Shown in pieces: positions 1-10,903 of a DNA stretch of 64,000 nucleotides (its first letter is position 1; each line of letters starts with the position of its first letter). Source of the stretch: Phanerochaete sordida (taxonomy: Eukaryota; Basidiomycota; Agaricomycetes; Polyporales; Phanerochaetaceae); the NCBI GenBank assembly GCA_019973155.2, contig BPQB01000050.1, positions 124,001 to 188,000 on the forward strand. The letters run 5' to 3'. Position numbers and translations under genes: made by a program. The notes under the pieces are model-generated. The model saw only the letters and a program-made list of their open reading frames with translations, did no database searches and was not told the origin of the DNA.

Positions 1-1720
1 CGCATTGGGCTCTGAATCGTTGGCGACCTCTTCCTTGGTCACGAGCGATGCGCCTTCAGCGACCGCATTGGTCGGTATCAGGTGAGGGGAAGTGTTCGCC
101 TGGCATCGTTCGTAGGGGTCAGATAGTGCATCCCGAGAAATTGGATTTATGACTGACTGGCGTGAAGTCCTCGGGTATGGCAGGTGCGATATTGAGGAGG
201 CGGACATCGTAGTCGGGCATGGCGGTCGTAACGTGAAGAGGTTGCGGGTGGATTGCAGGGCTCAGTCCGCGTTTCCTATACGAAGGAACATGTGTATATA
301 AGCTTTGACGGTCTCATCATATGTAGGTAGCATGTGACGATTAGAAAGCGACATGGTAACTTAGGAGCTAGCCATGATGAACGCACAGAAGCGAACAAAG
401 CCGTCTTGAACTTTGGTGTACCTGGATTGCCTACTACCGATTGAGGCTACTAGACGTCGTCCCAGAAACCGCAGCGCGAGCTTAGTCCAACGGCCTTGCA
501 CCCTAGACGGTTTTTGACCACAGTGAGTTCAGTAGCCTAGCACACATGGTGCCGGTAGTCGGCGCGCAGATCATCACAAAGACGAGCCCGAATTGACCGC
601 AATTTGTGGTATCGATTCCTGCGGGCAGAGCGTGAAAACGTGCACAGATGGCGGCAGATTCATGTGCGCAAGGCGAAGTAGCTGCGCTGCCAAGCTAGGT
701 TAAAGTCGCTGATGGCTCTGGCCGAATCTTCACGGTAGCGCGAAGAACCTACTGAACACCATCGTAATCTGGTAAGACAGCAAAGATCACGCAGTGAAGG
801 GGCTGACTTGGAAGCGTAATTGTTCTATAGTTCCCTCGTTGCAGAGCTCTGCGGTGAGCGGCCCCGTTGATCACTATCGGCATCTTTACACTGAGGTAAG
901 ATCGTAGTCTGTTGATCGCATGCTATAACATACTGGACATGGAGAAAGGCAAGATCGCAGTGCGCCGTGACTAAAATGCTGGGCACAAGCCACCTGGCTT
1001 CCCTGGCTCCGAAGCAACCTGCAGGCAGCAAGCTGTGGGCCGATGAGCGCTGCGAACTGTCAAACAGATGACGAAGCCCTGTGCAGCAGCACGGTCAGAC
1101 AAATGCATCGCAACACAAACAAGGTTCGACAGCGCACCTGCCGTCACATCCCTAAATACACAGCCAGATACCCACGCCTGGCACAAGCCTCTCCGGCCTG
1201 AGCGAGGCTCTCACGCCGCATCGCGCTGCAGAAGACGTCCATGCCTCGGCGAACAAGGCTCGCAGCCGAGAACGGGCGTACGCCCGCGCCGTACTCGGCG
1301 CATTGTGCGGTAAAAGCCCTTATCCGGCGCTGGACAGGGCTGTTGAATGTGGAGGACCGGGCGCCTCGAGGTCCACGGAGCAGCGGTCAGCACGTGCCTG
1401 AGACAGAGGACACGCTCTTCGCCAAGCTCGGGATGCGGTGCTAGAGGGCAGTGGCTGCCCCCGCTCCCACAGCGTGCGCGATGCGGCTCACCAATCGATC
1501 GCCAGTCTTCCATGCCGGCTGATCACTATGCAGGGTGTCCTCGAATGGCACCCACAACAATGCCGAGACGACGATAGTTGCAACAGAGGTAATACAGCCA
1601 GAAGATAAGATATCTGTGAAAAGTCCTGCAAACCGACTTCGTACGAGGTCAGTCAAAGGGTCGTCAGAGAGCGGACCAATGGGCTACGCACGACATGAGT
1701 TCGAATATAAGACCGTCCCC
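1..1720. other. Intergenic, no gene recognised
   Basis: Only short overlapping reading frames are present, with no recognisable domain, consistent codon bias or matching splice pattern. It lies downstream of the membrane-protein gene on the minus strand. Confidence 0.5.
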
Positions 1721-2532
1721 TTAGTTCCTCCCTCCAAAAATTCCTCCAGCAGGAACTGCTGGCTGAGCGAGGTCAGCTTGCTCTCCTGTCTCGCTATTGG
1801 TATTACTCGGAGCCGGTGGGCTAGCACTGGGTGAAGGGCCACCCGTGACCCCGGTCGCTGAGCCGGTGCCGTCGCCCGTCGGTGCGCCCGTAGATGGGTC
1901 CGTCGTTCCGCTCTGCGCCGCTACACCTTGGCTCGCCTGAGTTACGGACGACGTAGCAGAGGTATTTGGCGAGGTGCCTGGAGAAGTAGCAATTGGCGAT
2001 GGACTTGTCGAGCCCGCTGAGACAGCACCAATAACGGTTGAATTCGAACCGCCAAAACCGTTGCCTTGCGTGTTCGTGCTGGGAAGCGCGGTAGTGTTTG
2101 CGCTCGAGGGACTGGACGAGTTGGAGGATAGGTTGTGGTTGGAGTGGTGATGCACAGTGCCACCGACCGCCCCGCCGACGATCGCAGCAATCGCGACGAC
2201 AGCGAAGACGACGGCAAAGATGATGAACTTCTTCGTCCGCCACCAGGGCACGGCGCGTGTGGTTGGATACGGCGTCAACGCCTCCTTGGATGCGAGCCCT
2301 GCCTCGGCATGGCCGTGGTTCGACGTGAGCGGCGCGCGCACGTCGAGGGCCGGGGACCCGATGGCGGGCGTCGCCATGCCCTTGCGCGGATCCTCGAGCA
2401 GGTCGACATTGTATCCCTCCTGCGCGCGCTGTCAGTCGCCGGCGCTGACAGCACGCGACGGAGACGCACCTGCTTCGCCGCGCGGCTCGCGGCGGGAGCG
2501 GCCTCGAGGAGGCGTTCGTCGTAGCTGGCCAT
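1721..2532 (-). CDS. Single-pass membrane protein with short conserved N-terminus and Ser/Thr-rich ectodomain
   Basis: Two exons, 2532-2470 and 2419-1721, are joined across a 50-nt GT-AG intron and give 253 aa. The start is set by the agaricomycete-type opening MASYDERLLEAAP, and the splice restores EGYNVDLLEDP, which is typical of this group of small membrane proteins. A basic-aromatic patch (WWRTKK) precedes one transmembrane helix rich in Val, Ala and Ile at about residues 85-108. A His/Asn-rich linker and a roughly 140-residue Ser, Thr, Pro and Gly-rich tail follow, probably extracellular and O-glycosylated. I see no enzymatic domain, and no lectin or propeller domain after the tail. The function is unknown; a cell-surface or wall-associated role is inferred from composition only. 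Confidence 0.8.
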
Positions 2533-3528
2533 GGTGGTGGTGGAAGGGAAAGAGGCGGGTAGACGGCGGGCGGGGCGATGCACAGGCACCTGCCAGGGCC
2601 CTGCCCAGCGTCCATCTCCCGCGACAATGACGGTTTGATCCAACCTCGCCTTAGCCTTTTCGGGTATCACAAAAGATCCGCCCAGTAGACGCCCAGATTT
2701 CGGCTAAGCTTCGTCGTTTCCTGGCCCGTTGTCGCCTTCAAACAGGCTCAGAGACAGTCTCGTAGTGTTCATTGTAGCAGAAAAACACTGCTATGGTGCT
2801 TGGGAATCTGACGTATCGATGTGCTGTGTCAGAAAGAGATAGCGATGCAAAAGATCCAATGTCGCAGTTCAGGGCCATGCAGGCTATATTTGCCAGTAGT
2901 AAGAATCGCCCAAGTCGCACTAAGATCTACTCACAGCTACATTTAGCTCATTCTTGCGGAGAACTACACTTGCTTGCTCAAGAGAGTCTCGCTTTGAGCG
3001 TCAGTGCTTTAGCGCTTGAGCACGCTCGCAGGTGTCCGAGGTCCTGTATTTGGTTTGGACGCCAGAGCCCCCGAACGTCGGTCGCGGCTTATTCTTCTAC
3101 TCCCTGACTCGACATGACGAACGCGACGAAGAGGTCTATGGACGCACTTTGAACCGCCGTGTAAGAGCTTTTAGAAAATAACGAGCGTATGCGAATCTTA
3201 GAGGCTTGCAAGTTGTCTTGAAGGCCGGCTGAGTCTTCTCGCTTTATACTTTCCAGCCAGTCCTTTGTTAGTCGGGTGCCAGGATTCGCAGGTAAGGACA
3301 TCAGGAGAACATTGTCTGTGGTTCAGAAACCATCTTCTGAATCTACCGCAGGGCGTCTATGTCCGTGATACTGGCCAGGTATTACAACACGGGGCGAACG
3401 AGCATCACTGGTGCTGCGGCGGACATTGCTTGGGCGAGGAAGAGCGGAGTGGGCTTACCCACAGCCGAAGCCATGGATATGTTGTCCGTGCAAATCCTGA
3501 AGACGATGAGCTCGCCGCGTGTCTACAC
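2533..3528. other. Intergenic, no gene recognised
   Basis: This stretch lies between the membrane-protein promoter and the 3' end of the F-box gene. Scattered short ORFs look like noise, and no repeat or RNA gene was seen. Confidence 0.5.
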
Positions 3529-5046
3529 TCAATTCCCCGCGGCTCTCCCCGACATCCTGGAAGCGAGGACAAGCTCGTCTCTCGGGCTCTCGCCCCCACC
3601 ACCCCCATCCACCATCCGCGCAGCGACAAGTTCACGCAGGTACGCGTCCCGCCCGGAACCTTGGAAGATGCGTAGGAGCCACTCGGCCTGCTCCTCCGTG
3701 TCGAGCGTGAGCGCGTGGCCGTCGACGGCGTGCTCGGCCGGAACGACGTTGATGTCCGCGCAGGAGAGGCTCGATAAGGGGCGGCGGTCGGGATGTCTGT
3801 GCTTGCAGAAGTGCAGGAGGCCGCGGTTGAGGGCCCACGCGAGCCGCGTACGGCGCAAAACCGCGCACATGAGCCGCTTCACGGAGTGGTACTGCCCGCC
3901 TGGCGCGACCGTGAAGCAGAGGAACTTCGCGTGCGCGGGGTCGAGGAGGGGCTCGAGGGCGTCCCAGGGGAGGCTTTCGACCTCGATGTCTGGATCCGAG
4001 AACCAGATGTCGAGTTCCATGCCCTGTATGCGAGCCTGCTGCGGTGCGGCCCCTGTATTTTCGTTTGATTGGCTCATCCAAATCCCCGCTTCCACAGTGA
4101 CAAGTGGGCAGTCTGCCTGAACGGGTGAGCGGAAGCTGACGAGCACTGTGTCTGAACCGTTGCATGCACCGTGAGCTCGACGGCCGAGCGAGGAATGGGA
4201 GCACGTACTGCGAGGTAACATCCCCGCCGGTTTCGTGTTCACACATACTCCTCCACTGGCCCCGGGTGCGAGAGCGGCCAGCGCATCCAGGAGCTTGTCC
4301 CGAGTGTCGCTGGCATCCACGACACTGGGCCGAACAGACGTTGTCAGGATATCGCACGCCAGGGCGGCCTCGGCAGCGATTGTCATGCCCTGGCTTCCCG
4401 AGATCTCGCATGTGGTAAGGGGAGACCACGGGCGCCGTCGCACTCTGCGAGACTGGACGACCTGCGAGGTGTCCACAAAAACGATGTCGTCGGTGATGCA
4501 TGTTTCGAGTGTGGGAAAGCGATCGACGAATCTCGCGAATTCGGTTGTGTCTGTGAGCTGGAGGCCGGATATGTGGAGGTGAGTGAGGCGCAGGCAGGTT
4601 GGAGGAAGGGTCCTAGGAAGCGTGTTTAGCAGAGATGTGCTAGGGGATATCGGGGCATCTTGAGCATCAGTATCGGATGAGAGTTCGTAGCTGAAGATGG
4701 TCTTAGGCAGTCGCATCGACAGCCAATGGATGTGATGCATCCAGGCTTTGTTGTCTGTAACGACACGCAAAACGAAGATGTCCTCGATTGCATTGTAAAG
4801 CGAGGAAATAGGAAAGAGGGGGCTGTCGATGATCCCTCGCAGGAAAAAGATATCGGGGAGACTCGTGAGGCAGATAGAACGAAATAGGGCTGGTCTGATC
4901 ATCTCGGACCAGTACGCGCATACTTGACTAGGGCCTAAGAGCAGACGCTTGTCTTCTCTGGACTGTACTTCGTGTTCAGGAGCATCTGTGAGATGATGTA
5001 GGACGGTAGCCAGGATTTCGGAAGGAAATTCGGCTGCTGCTGGCAT
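3529..5046 (-). CDS. F-box domain protein
   Basis: This is an uninterrupted reading frame of 505 codons. The ATG at 5046 is preferred over one 27 codons upstream because the F-box starts almost at once (FPSEILATVLHHLTD), followed by the usual aspartate/serine-rich spacer and SQVCAYWSEMIRPALFRSI at about residues 45-63. The rest has leucine-spaced segments reminiscent of degenerate leucine-rich repeats but no clear second domain. F-box proteins bind Skp1 and recruit substrates to SCF ubiquitin ligases; basidiomycete genomes carry large, fast-evolving families of them. The absence of introns fits some family members. The target is unknown. Confidence 0.8.
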   Translation of the reverse strand: MPAAAEFPSEILATVLHHLTDAPEHEVQSREDKRLLLGPSQVCAYWSEMIRPALFRSICLTSLPDIFFLRGIIDSPLFPISSLYNAIEDIFVLRVVTDNKAWMHHIHWLSMRLPKTIFSYELSSDTDAQDAPISPSTSLLNTLPRTLPPTCLRLTHLHISGLQLTDTTEFARFVDRFPTLETCITDDIVFVDTSQVVQSRRVRRRPWSPLTTCEISGSQGMTIAAEAALACDILTTSVRPSVVDASDTRDKLLDALAALAPGASGGVCVNTKPAGMLPRSTCSHSSLGRRAHGACNGSDTVLVSFRSPVQADCPLVTVEAGIWMSQSNENTGAAPQQARIQGMELDIWFSDPDIEVESLPWDALEPLLDPAHAKFLCFTVAPGGQYHSVKRLMCAVLRRTRLAWALNRGLLHFCKHRHPDRRPLSSLSCADINVVPAEHAVDGHALTLDTEEQAEWLLRIFQGSGRDAYLRELVAARMVDGGGGGESPRDELVLASRMSGRAAGN

Positions 5047-6590
5047 GGTCTTGACGAGAGGGAAGGTGTGATAGACCGAGGGTGTGTACGAGGGCGGGGC
5101 CTGGGCCAACATGAGAAGGATACGCACACCATACTATATCGCGGAATTGGGTGCTTACACAGGCCCCAAGTCAGATCATGTCCTGGTACGTCGCATCATT
5201 GTTCCCGCACAGCCGGCATGAAAAAGCAGAAGCCAGATATCTACAGCCAGTCGGAAGAGTCTGGTCGCTGCGACACACCTAATGTCAATCCCGCCGCTCA
5301 GAAAGACGGCTATATATCTGGCCAGCTTCAAGGTCTACAGGCTGGACGCAACTTGAAGCAGCTACTCTGCTACTTCTCTGCTAGCCTGCACGACGCAGCC
5401 TGCGGTGCGCCGTGCAGCCGCCTACAGAGCATCCGGAGATAGCAATCAAATGTAGCGCAGCTTGCTAGGACATATCACGCACCCATGTCAACTTGACGTG
5501 ACGGTTGCTCTCACGCGACGACCGGCCACGCATGCAGCAGCTAGCCGGAAATTGTGCTCGCACCGTTCATGATAGGCCTCGTCCCTTACACATAAAATGT
5601 ACACCACAAAAATGGGAATACGCATGAATGATTCGAAGACGTTCAGGTTTTGGCGTCGAGCGTCGTGAAGCGGTCAGATGAGAAAGAGGTTGAGAGCACG
5701 AGCAAGTTTGATCGATGTCCCGAGTGGTCGATATTCGGGGTCCGAGGTATGGGCGACATAGAGACCCCGAATACCTCTCAGCGCGCCCCGAGTCACTGAT
5801 TCGAGTGTCTGGACGACCGCACTCAGAGATGTTCGTGCTTCCGCGACCTCAAATCTCACGCAGTGTAGTTTAAGAGCATTAGCGAAGTCATATTATCCGC
5901 GGGATTTTGTATGTGCGTACGTTGATGCCGAAAGGCAGTGACCACAGCCCTGACAGTCTCAAAGGAGATGCTGGTGTCGTCTGACCAAGCGGTCCAAGCC
6001 AAGGGTATCGCGAAATATTTGTGGACTTCCGTAGCGCGCCGAGAATGCAGATTTGGCCTTCATGTTAGGCGTTCCGTGGACATAAGCCAGTGCTAGCGCC
6101 TCGTAGCACTGCTATCGGAGGTGTGCCACTCAGGGACAAGGATCATATTGCTCCTGTGGACCCCTTCTGGACCTTTTGAGCAGAGATGTCACAATTCTTA
6201 CCATTAAAACATGAGGTCTAGTCTAACCTCAAGCACAATCCAGATAGGGACAACAAGAGATCGTTTCGCTTCGCTACACGCCTGCTGCTCTCGTGGCTGC
6301 TGCTCTCATGGCTGCGGGTATTGTGGCTGCGGGTATCGTGGCTGCAGTTCTCGCGGCTACAGGTGATTTCCTTCGAAGCGTTTTGTATTCTTACCTTTAT
6401 AGCGTTCTCACTTTAATTACACAGCTTGGGAAAGGGTTTGCGCCGCCCGCGGCGTAGACTCGTGTCCAGTCAACTTGGTAGGGTAGGGACGCGTCCTGAG
6501 GAGATGGGAGGCCAGGGCGTGCTGGTGAACGAGCCTACCCGCGGCGGCTCAGGCGTTCGTGGGCGTCCGCAGCCACGGCCTAAGATAACG
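5047..6590. other. Intergenic, no gene recognised
   Basis: No convincing gene is present. A 15-bp tandem repeat near 6281 is listed separately. The left end of the inverted duplication begins near 6590. Confidence 0.45.
6281..6355. repeat. Five tandem copies of a 15-bp unit
   Basis: The units 6281-6295, 6296-6310, 6311-6325, 6326-6340 and 6341-6355 begin (g/c)ctgc and diverge mostly at positions 6-13. A sixth unit (gctacaggtg) is cut short. One + frame reads as a hydrophobic five-residue repeat (AALV, AAGIV, AAGIV, AAVL), so this may be a decayed membrane-segment exon rather than a random minisatellite. Confidence 0.65.
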
Positions 6591-7594
6591 GCGGACGCCG
6601 CTATACCTTGGCTTAGCAGATCTTTGCCCCCGTGGAAGTCCTTGAATGACCGGTGTCCGTTAACGCATGGCTTTACTGCATGGGGGTTCAAATACAAAAT
6701 ATCTTGAATGGAACACTGCGTTTTACGGAGACTTCCTGGGTTTTGGCTATGAAGCTACTTAAAAAACACAGATTAGCACACGGCTTTTGCAGCTCGACAC
6801 GTAATTGAGCAATCTGAGGCTCCAAGGCTGCAAAAAATACCTTGTACAAGGCGCTGTCTTGAGGACAAACTCAACTGAGTCTGAGCAAAACATGGTGTTC
6901 ACTTCTTGCAAGTGGTGAAAGCCGGCGAGAATTCATTGTTCAAGCTGTCAGGCTATCCTAGCGCTCGTGAGTTCCCGGGGTCCTGGTCACGGCGACACAC
7001 TGCGGGGTCTCGCACTGACCGTTTCCTCCCCCGTGCGCGTTCAGAACTTCTGACTGCAGCACTATCATCTTACCGTGGCCTGACCTAACTCATGGTAGCT
7101 GATGATGATGTTCTCATTGGCAGAGCATATAGCACGAATAACCTTTGATCGCAGGTGCGAGATAAAATTAATTTTCGCACCAGTCCTATCACGACGTTTT
7201 TTCCAGCTCTAACCTATACGACGAAGCCTGCCTAAGCTTAAGGCGACGAGAATCCTCGCAGAGCACTTCAAAAGACCTAAGATCTAGATGCAGGGTTGCA
7301 GAGTTAGATCACACGACGCAAGCTGCGAGAACTACGCTCTAGCGTCTCGGCCGCTCCTGACATCAGTGAACAGCGGGCGCGTCCCCGCAGCACCGCACCC
7401 GCACGCGCCGCCGCCAAGTGCATGCAACGCAGCCGCTGCGCTCAACTCTTCTCGCGATAACGCTTCTTGCGCATGCAATAGAACGTCGCGAGCTCAAACC
7501 TAGCGCGGAAAGGACCTTGATATCTCACGCCCGCGTCGACGCGACCGCCCAGCGGAATCACGCCTCGTAGATCCATAACCTTGCCTCGACGAAC

Positions 7595-8712
7595 ATGGCC
7601 GAGCTTCGCAGACGCGACGCGTCGCTCCGTGCACACAGCGACTCGCAGCAGACGCTCCTTACGGAAGAGTCCCCGCGCAAAGGTAGTGGCCGCGAACGAG
7701 TTGTGCCGCGGCGCATGCAGTACGGTGCGCACCCCCGCGCCCCTGCGCGCCCAGCCGTCATTGACGTGCGTACGCAGGCGACATCTCGACGGTGTACGAC
7801 ACGATGCACCGCGCGAACGCGGGCGACCCGCTGCAGCGCTTCCTGCTCGCGACGTCGGACAGCGCGGGGCCCCACCCAATACGTACGGCAGCGCGCAAGT
7901 TGCTTTACTACGTGCAGTACGCAACCGAGGTGCACGCGCGCATCGCGTGGGTCGTGCAAGGCGGCGCGTCGTACATGCGTTTGTGCGTCCTTCCTTCCTC
8001 GCTTTTTTCCCTCTTAGTCCGGCGCCGTCCTGCTGACGGTTTATGAACGATGGGTTTGCAGCGGCGACCCCTTCCGGCCAAAGACGTGGCTCACAAGGGC
8101 GGCAGATTGCGCCGCCGCGGCAGCGCTGGGGTGGGTCCTCACGAAGCAGCAGCGTGCGGTGGGTCCACGCTTCCTTTTCCCTCCCACGCATACCAGAGCT
8201 GACATCGCACCCGCTGACATTGCGCTTCGGCCTGACAGCGCCGCACGGAGTTCCGCACGAAGCTGCTCACAGCTGTGCACGCGCGCCTGGGCGACGGCGC
8301 GCGGCGCATGGTAGAGGTCGCGATCCTGATGACCGCGCCCGAGTGCCAGGGGCGTGGGTACGCGTCTGCCCTCGTGCGCGGCGCGACGGGGCTCGTGCGT
8401 CGTTTCTTAGCCCTCTGTCGGTGCCGCTGACGCGTTCTTTCTGGCACTACGTTTGGATGGTTGGCAGGCGGACGCACACGGCGTGGGCAGCTTCGTCGTG
8501 TCGAGCAACGTCGCGAACCGCGGGTTCTATCGCGCCTGCGGGTTTGAGATTGTCGAGACGTTATGGGTCGGAGATGAGCCGACGTGGGACGGCGAGCTGG
8601 TGCCCGTCGATCTGGTGAGTGTGCTGCTTGGCTTGTGTCGCGTGGGGCTGACAGCGTGCAGATGGCGAGAGAGCTCGAGCAGGGCAGGGCGAAGGAGGCG
8701 GAGGCAGAGTAG
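7595..8712 (+). CDS. GNAT-family N-acetyltransferase, GNAT-1
   Basis: Six exons (7595-7724, 7778-7982, 8062-8158, 8239-8394, 8468-8614, 8662-8712) give 261 aa. GNAT enzymes move an acetyl group from acetyl-CoA to an amine; the CoA pyrophosphate-binding motif here is CQGRGYA (Q/RxxGxG/A) near residue 180. It is followed by SSNVANRGFY, the alpha4/motif B region where the Tyr often acts as general acid. The N-terminal half carries the family signature RMQYGDISTVYDT...GDPLQRF and an alpha-helical stretch starting GDP. Exon 2 is exactly the sum (80+125) of two exons in most relatives, so an intron has been lost or was never gained. The last exon starts exactly at an ATG codon (MARELEQ). Its inverted near-copy is GNAT-6. 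The substrate is unknown. Confidence 0.85.
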
Positions 8713-9398
8713 TTGTCTCTGTTTGCTGTCGGTGATGGACACGTTAAAGCGCGCTGAGGTGAGCGGTCCTGTCTTTCTTCGTGCGTCTTTGCCGCAGGCT
8801 CACATACGCATCAAACCTCTCAGATCACCCTACGGCAGAGGACGTGCGAGAAGACCATTTCGCCGCGCTGCTCATGTCCGCAAAGACTATACAATGGATG
8901 CCGAATTTTGGCTCTCGTGCGCGCACTGAGCTCGGGCTACATCCTACGGTAAAAATAAAGCGGCGAAGGTGTCGTTTCAGGATCTGCAGCGCGTAAAATC
9001 AACCAATGTTAGGAGTACGGCCGCGACGACCCAACGTAAACCAGGCCTCCGACCTCGTGGGTTCTGTGAATGCTGCATCATCTTGCTTGTCGCTGATAGC
9101 TACCACAGCTTGACACTCCTAATCTTTCTCAGAGCATGTTCAGGTCGTCCGCCTTCAGAGCAGGGCCTATGCAGCGTCTCGGCCGAGGCCGACGGCAGCG
9201 GAGTCACTGACCTGCGAACTGACAAGTGCTCCACGTGCTCTCCCGGCATCGAGCTTCCCTCGTAACTCCGCCACATTCGACGTTCAAAAGGCGCGTGGTG
9301 GGCGAGTGCTCTCGTACCGCTGTTCAAGGATTTTCGCGGTGGATTCTCGGTCTCTGCCCCGTGCTGCTACGGACACGGTTCACAAGGATAGCGCTGTA
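8713..9398. other. Spacer between GNAT-1 and GNAT-2
   Basis: The portion from about 9225 is homologous to sequence upstream of GNAT-5 and probably contains the GNAT-2 promoter. The rest shows no gene and no recognisable remnant of the wax-synthase gene found at the matching place in the right arm. Confidence 0.5.
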
Positions 9399-10545
9399 AT
9401 GCAACACTCGCGTCATACCCCCGAGCAGATACCGCAGGGCCTCGGTGTCGGCAAGGATGTAGAGACGCTGCATCTCGCGACGCAGCAGTCGGTGGTGCCT
9501 CGCCCGATGCGATATCGTGAGTGACACCACAGACGGCCTATCGTACGTCACGCGATGACGCCGCTTCCAGGCGATATCCCCACAGTATACGACACCACGC
9601 GGCGGGCGAGCATCGACGACCCGCTGAACCGCTTTCTGAAGTACTATCCGGTCAGTACCGCCTCTGCCGACAGATTTACGCTGACTTGCACTGGACAGGA
9701 GAGCACGCGTCGTTTTGATATGCGCAGCCCAGCCCAGAAGGCTGTGATGTACCTTTCGTTTGTGAGCGAGGTTCGCGAGAGGGTAAGCTGGACCGCCAAC
9801 CGTGGCGAGTCCTACCTGCGCATGTAAGTCCTTTTTGATGACCATTCACGACGACTGACGGGCTATTTGTATCGCACTTAAGCGGCGACCCATTGCACGA
9901 AACCGGAATCTTAACGAAACTAATCGAGCGCGTCGTAGGGTTCCTCATGGGCCTCCTTCTGACCTCAGAGCAGAAGACGGTGCGTACGGGGCTATCACCG
10001 CGTCAGGCAACACCGCGGCTGACGTCCTTCCAGCGGCGCGCAGAGTGGGCGCGGAAGCTGGAAGAGGCCACGCGCGCAGCGCTCGGCGACGGCCCGACGC
10101 GCATGGTCGAGCTCACGAGCGTCGCGACCGCACCCGAGCGACAGGGGCACGGGTACGCGTCTACGCTCGTGCGGATCGTGACAGCCCTCGTGCGTGCTAC
10201 TTGCCTTCTCTACCACCGCTAATGCAGGCGCGACTCACTGCGTTCACCAGGCGGACGGGCGTGGCGTCGGCAGCTGGCTCGTCTCGAGCAACGTCGCGAA
10301 TCGCGGCTTCTATGCAACGTTCGGGTACACGGTCGCGCGGACGTTCGACCTTGGCGGCGAGGACCCGACGTGGACGCTGCCGCCGGTGCCGATTGACATC
10401 GTGAGCAGCGCTGGCATTCGCCGTTTACTTTGGGACTGACCTCGTCGCGTTGTAGATGGTGCGGGAGCCCGTGGGCGTAGGGGAGAAGCAGAAGGCACAT
10501 TCGTTAGCAGAGGCGCAGGGAAGCCTCGGTGGCGTATTGCTATGA
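9399..10545 (+). CDS. GNAT-family N-acetyltransferase, GNAT-2
   Basis: Seven exons (9399-9516, 9571-9650, 9699-9823, 9883-9979, 10034-10189, 10251-10400, 10456-10545) give 271 aa. The CoA loop is RQGHGYA, followed by SSNVANRGFY and the terminal segment PPVPIDI-MVREP. The start is uncertain: 9399 is the first ATG near the conserved block, but an in-frame ATG lies at 9306, and the ATG used in the duplicate GNAT-5 is not conserved here. The final exon is 30 codons, 12 longer than in GNAT-5. Similarity between the copies stops at the shared codons AHSL, and the extra tail is read from sequence beyond the duplication boundary. Intron 2 starts GTCAGT, as in GNAT-3 and GNAT-5. Confidence 0.85.
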
Positions 10546-10903
10546 ACGAAACCCATTGCGTCAAAGCACGTCGATAGCCGGTGCGGCGCACGGTACTGTA
10601 CAATCCCCCCTATCTCTCGTCGGACTCTGTACTCGATGTCAGAAGATACATCTTCCGCCATAGTACTTGCTACGCATCAGGCGGACAGGCTTGCTGCGCA
10701 CGTCCATATAGCATATGTAGCATTGTAACATGTCTGTGGAACCATGTGCTTACCGCTGCGCAGATCCTGCGCTTGGTTCCTGGATCAACGTCAACCGCAG
10801 CCCGCACCCTGTGTTAAAAAGGCCTTTCCACGCAGAGCATTCGGTGAGGTTTGTAGTGCTAAGCTCACCCACAGCGGGTGGCGGACATTCTCTGCAGATC
10901 GCT

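Larger units (their letters stand above)
6590..10507 (+). repeat. Left arm of an inverted segmental duplication (GNAT-1, GNAT-2)
   Basis: Block I (about 6590-8712) matches the reverse complement of about 43105-45255. It includes the non-coding upstream region; for example gataaaattaatttt near 7163 is shared with the other arm. Block II (about 9225-10507) matches the reverse complement of about 39457-40745. The match was seen by eye and includes introns, so it reflects duplication of DNA and not only protein similarity. The arm lacks the WS-A gene that separates the two blocks in the right arm. Confidence 0.8.
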
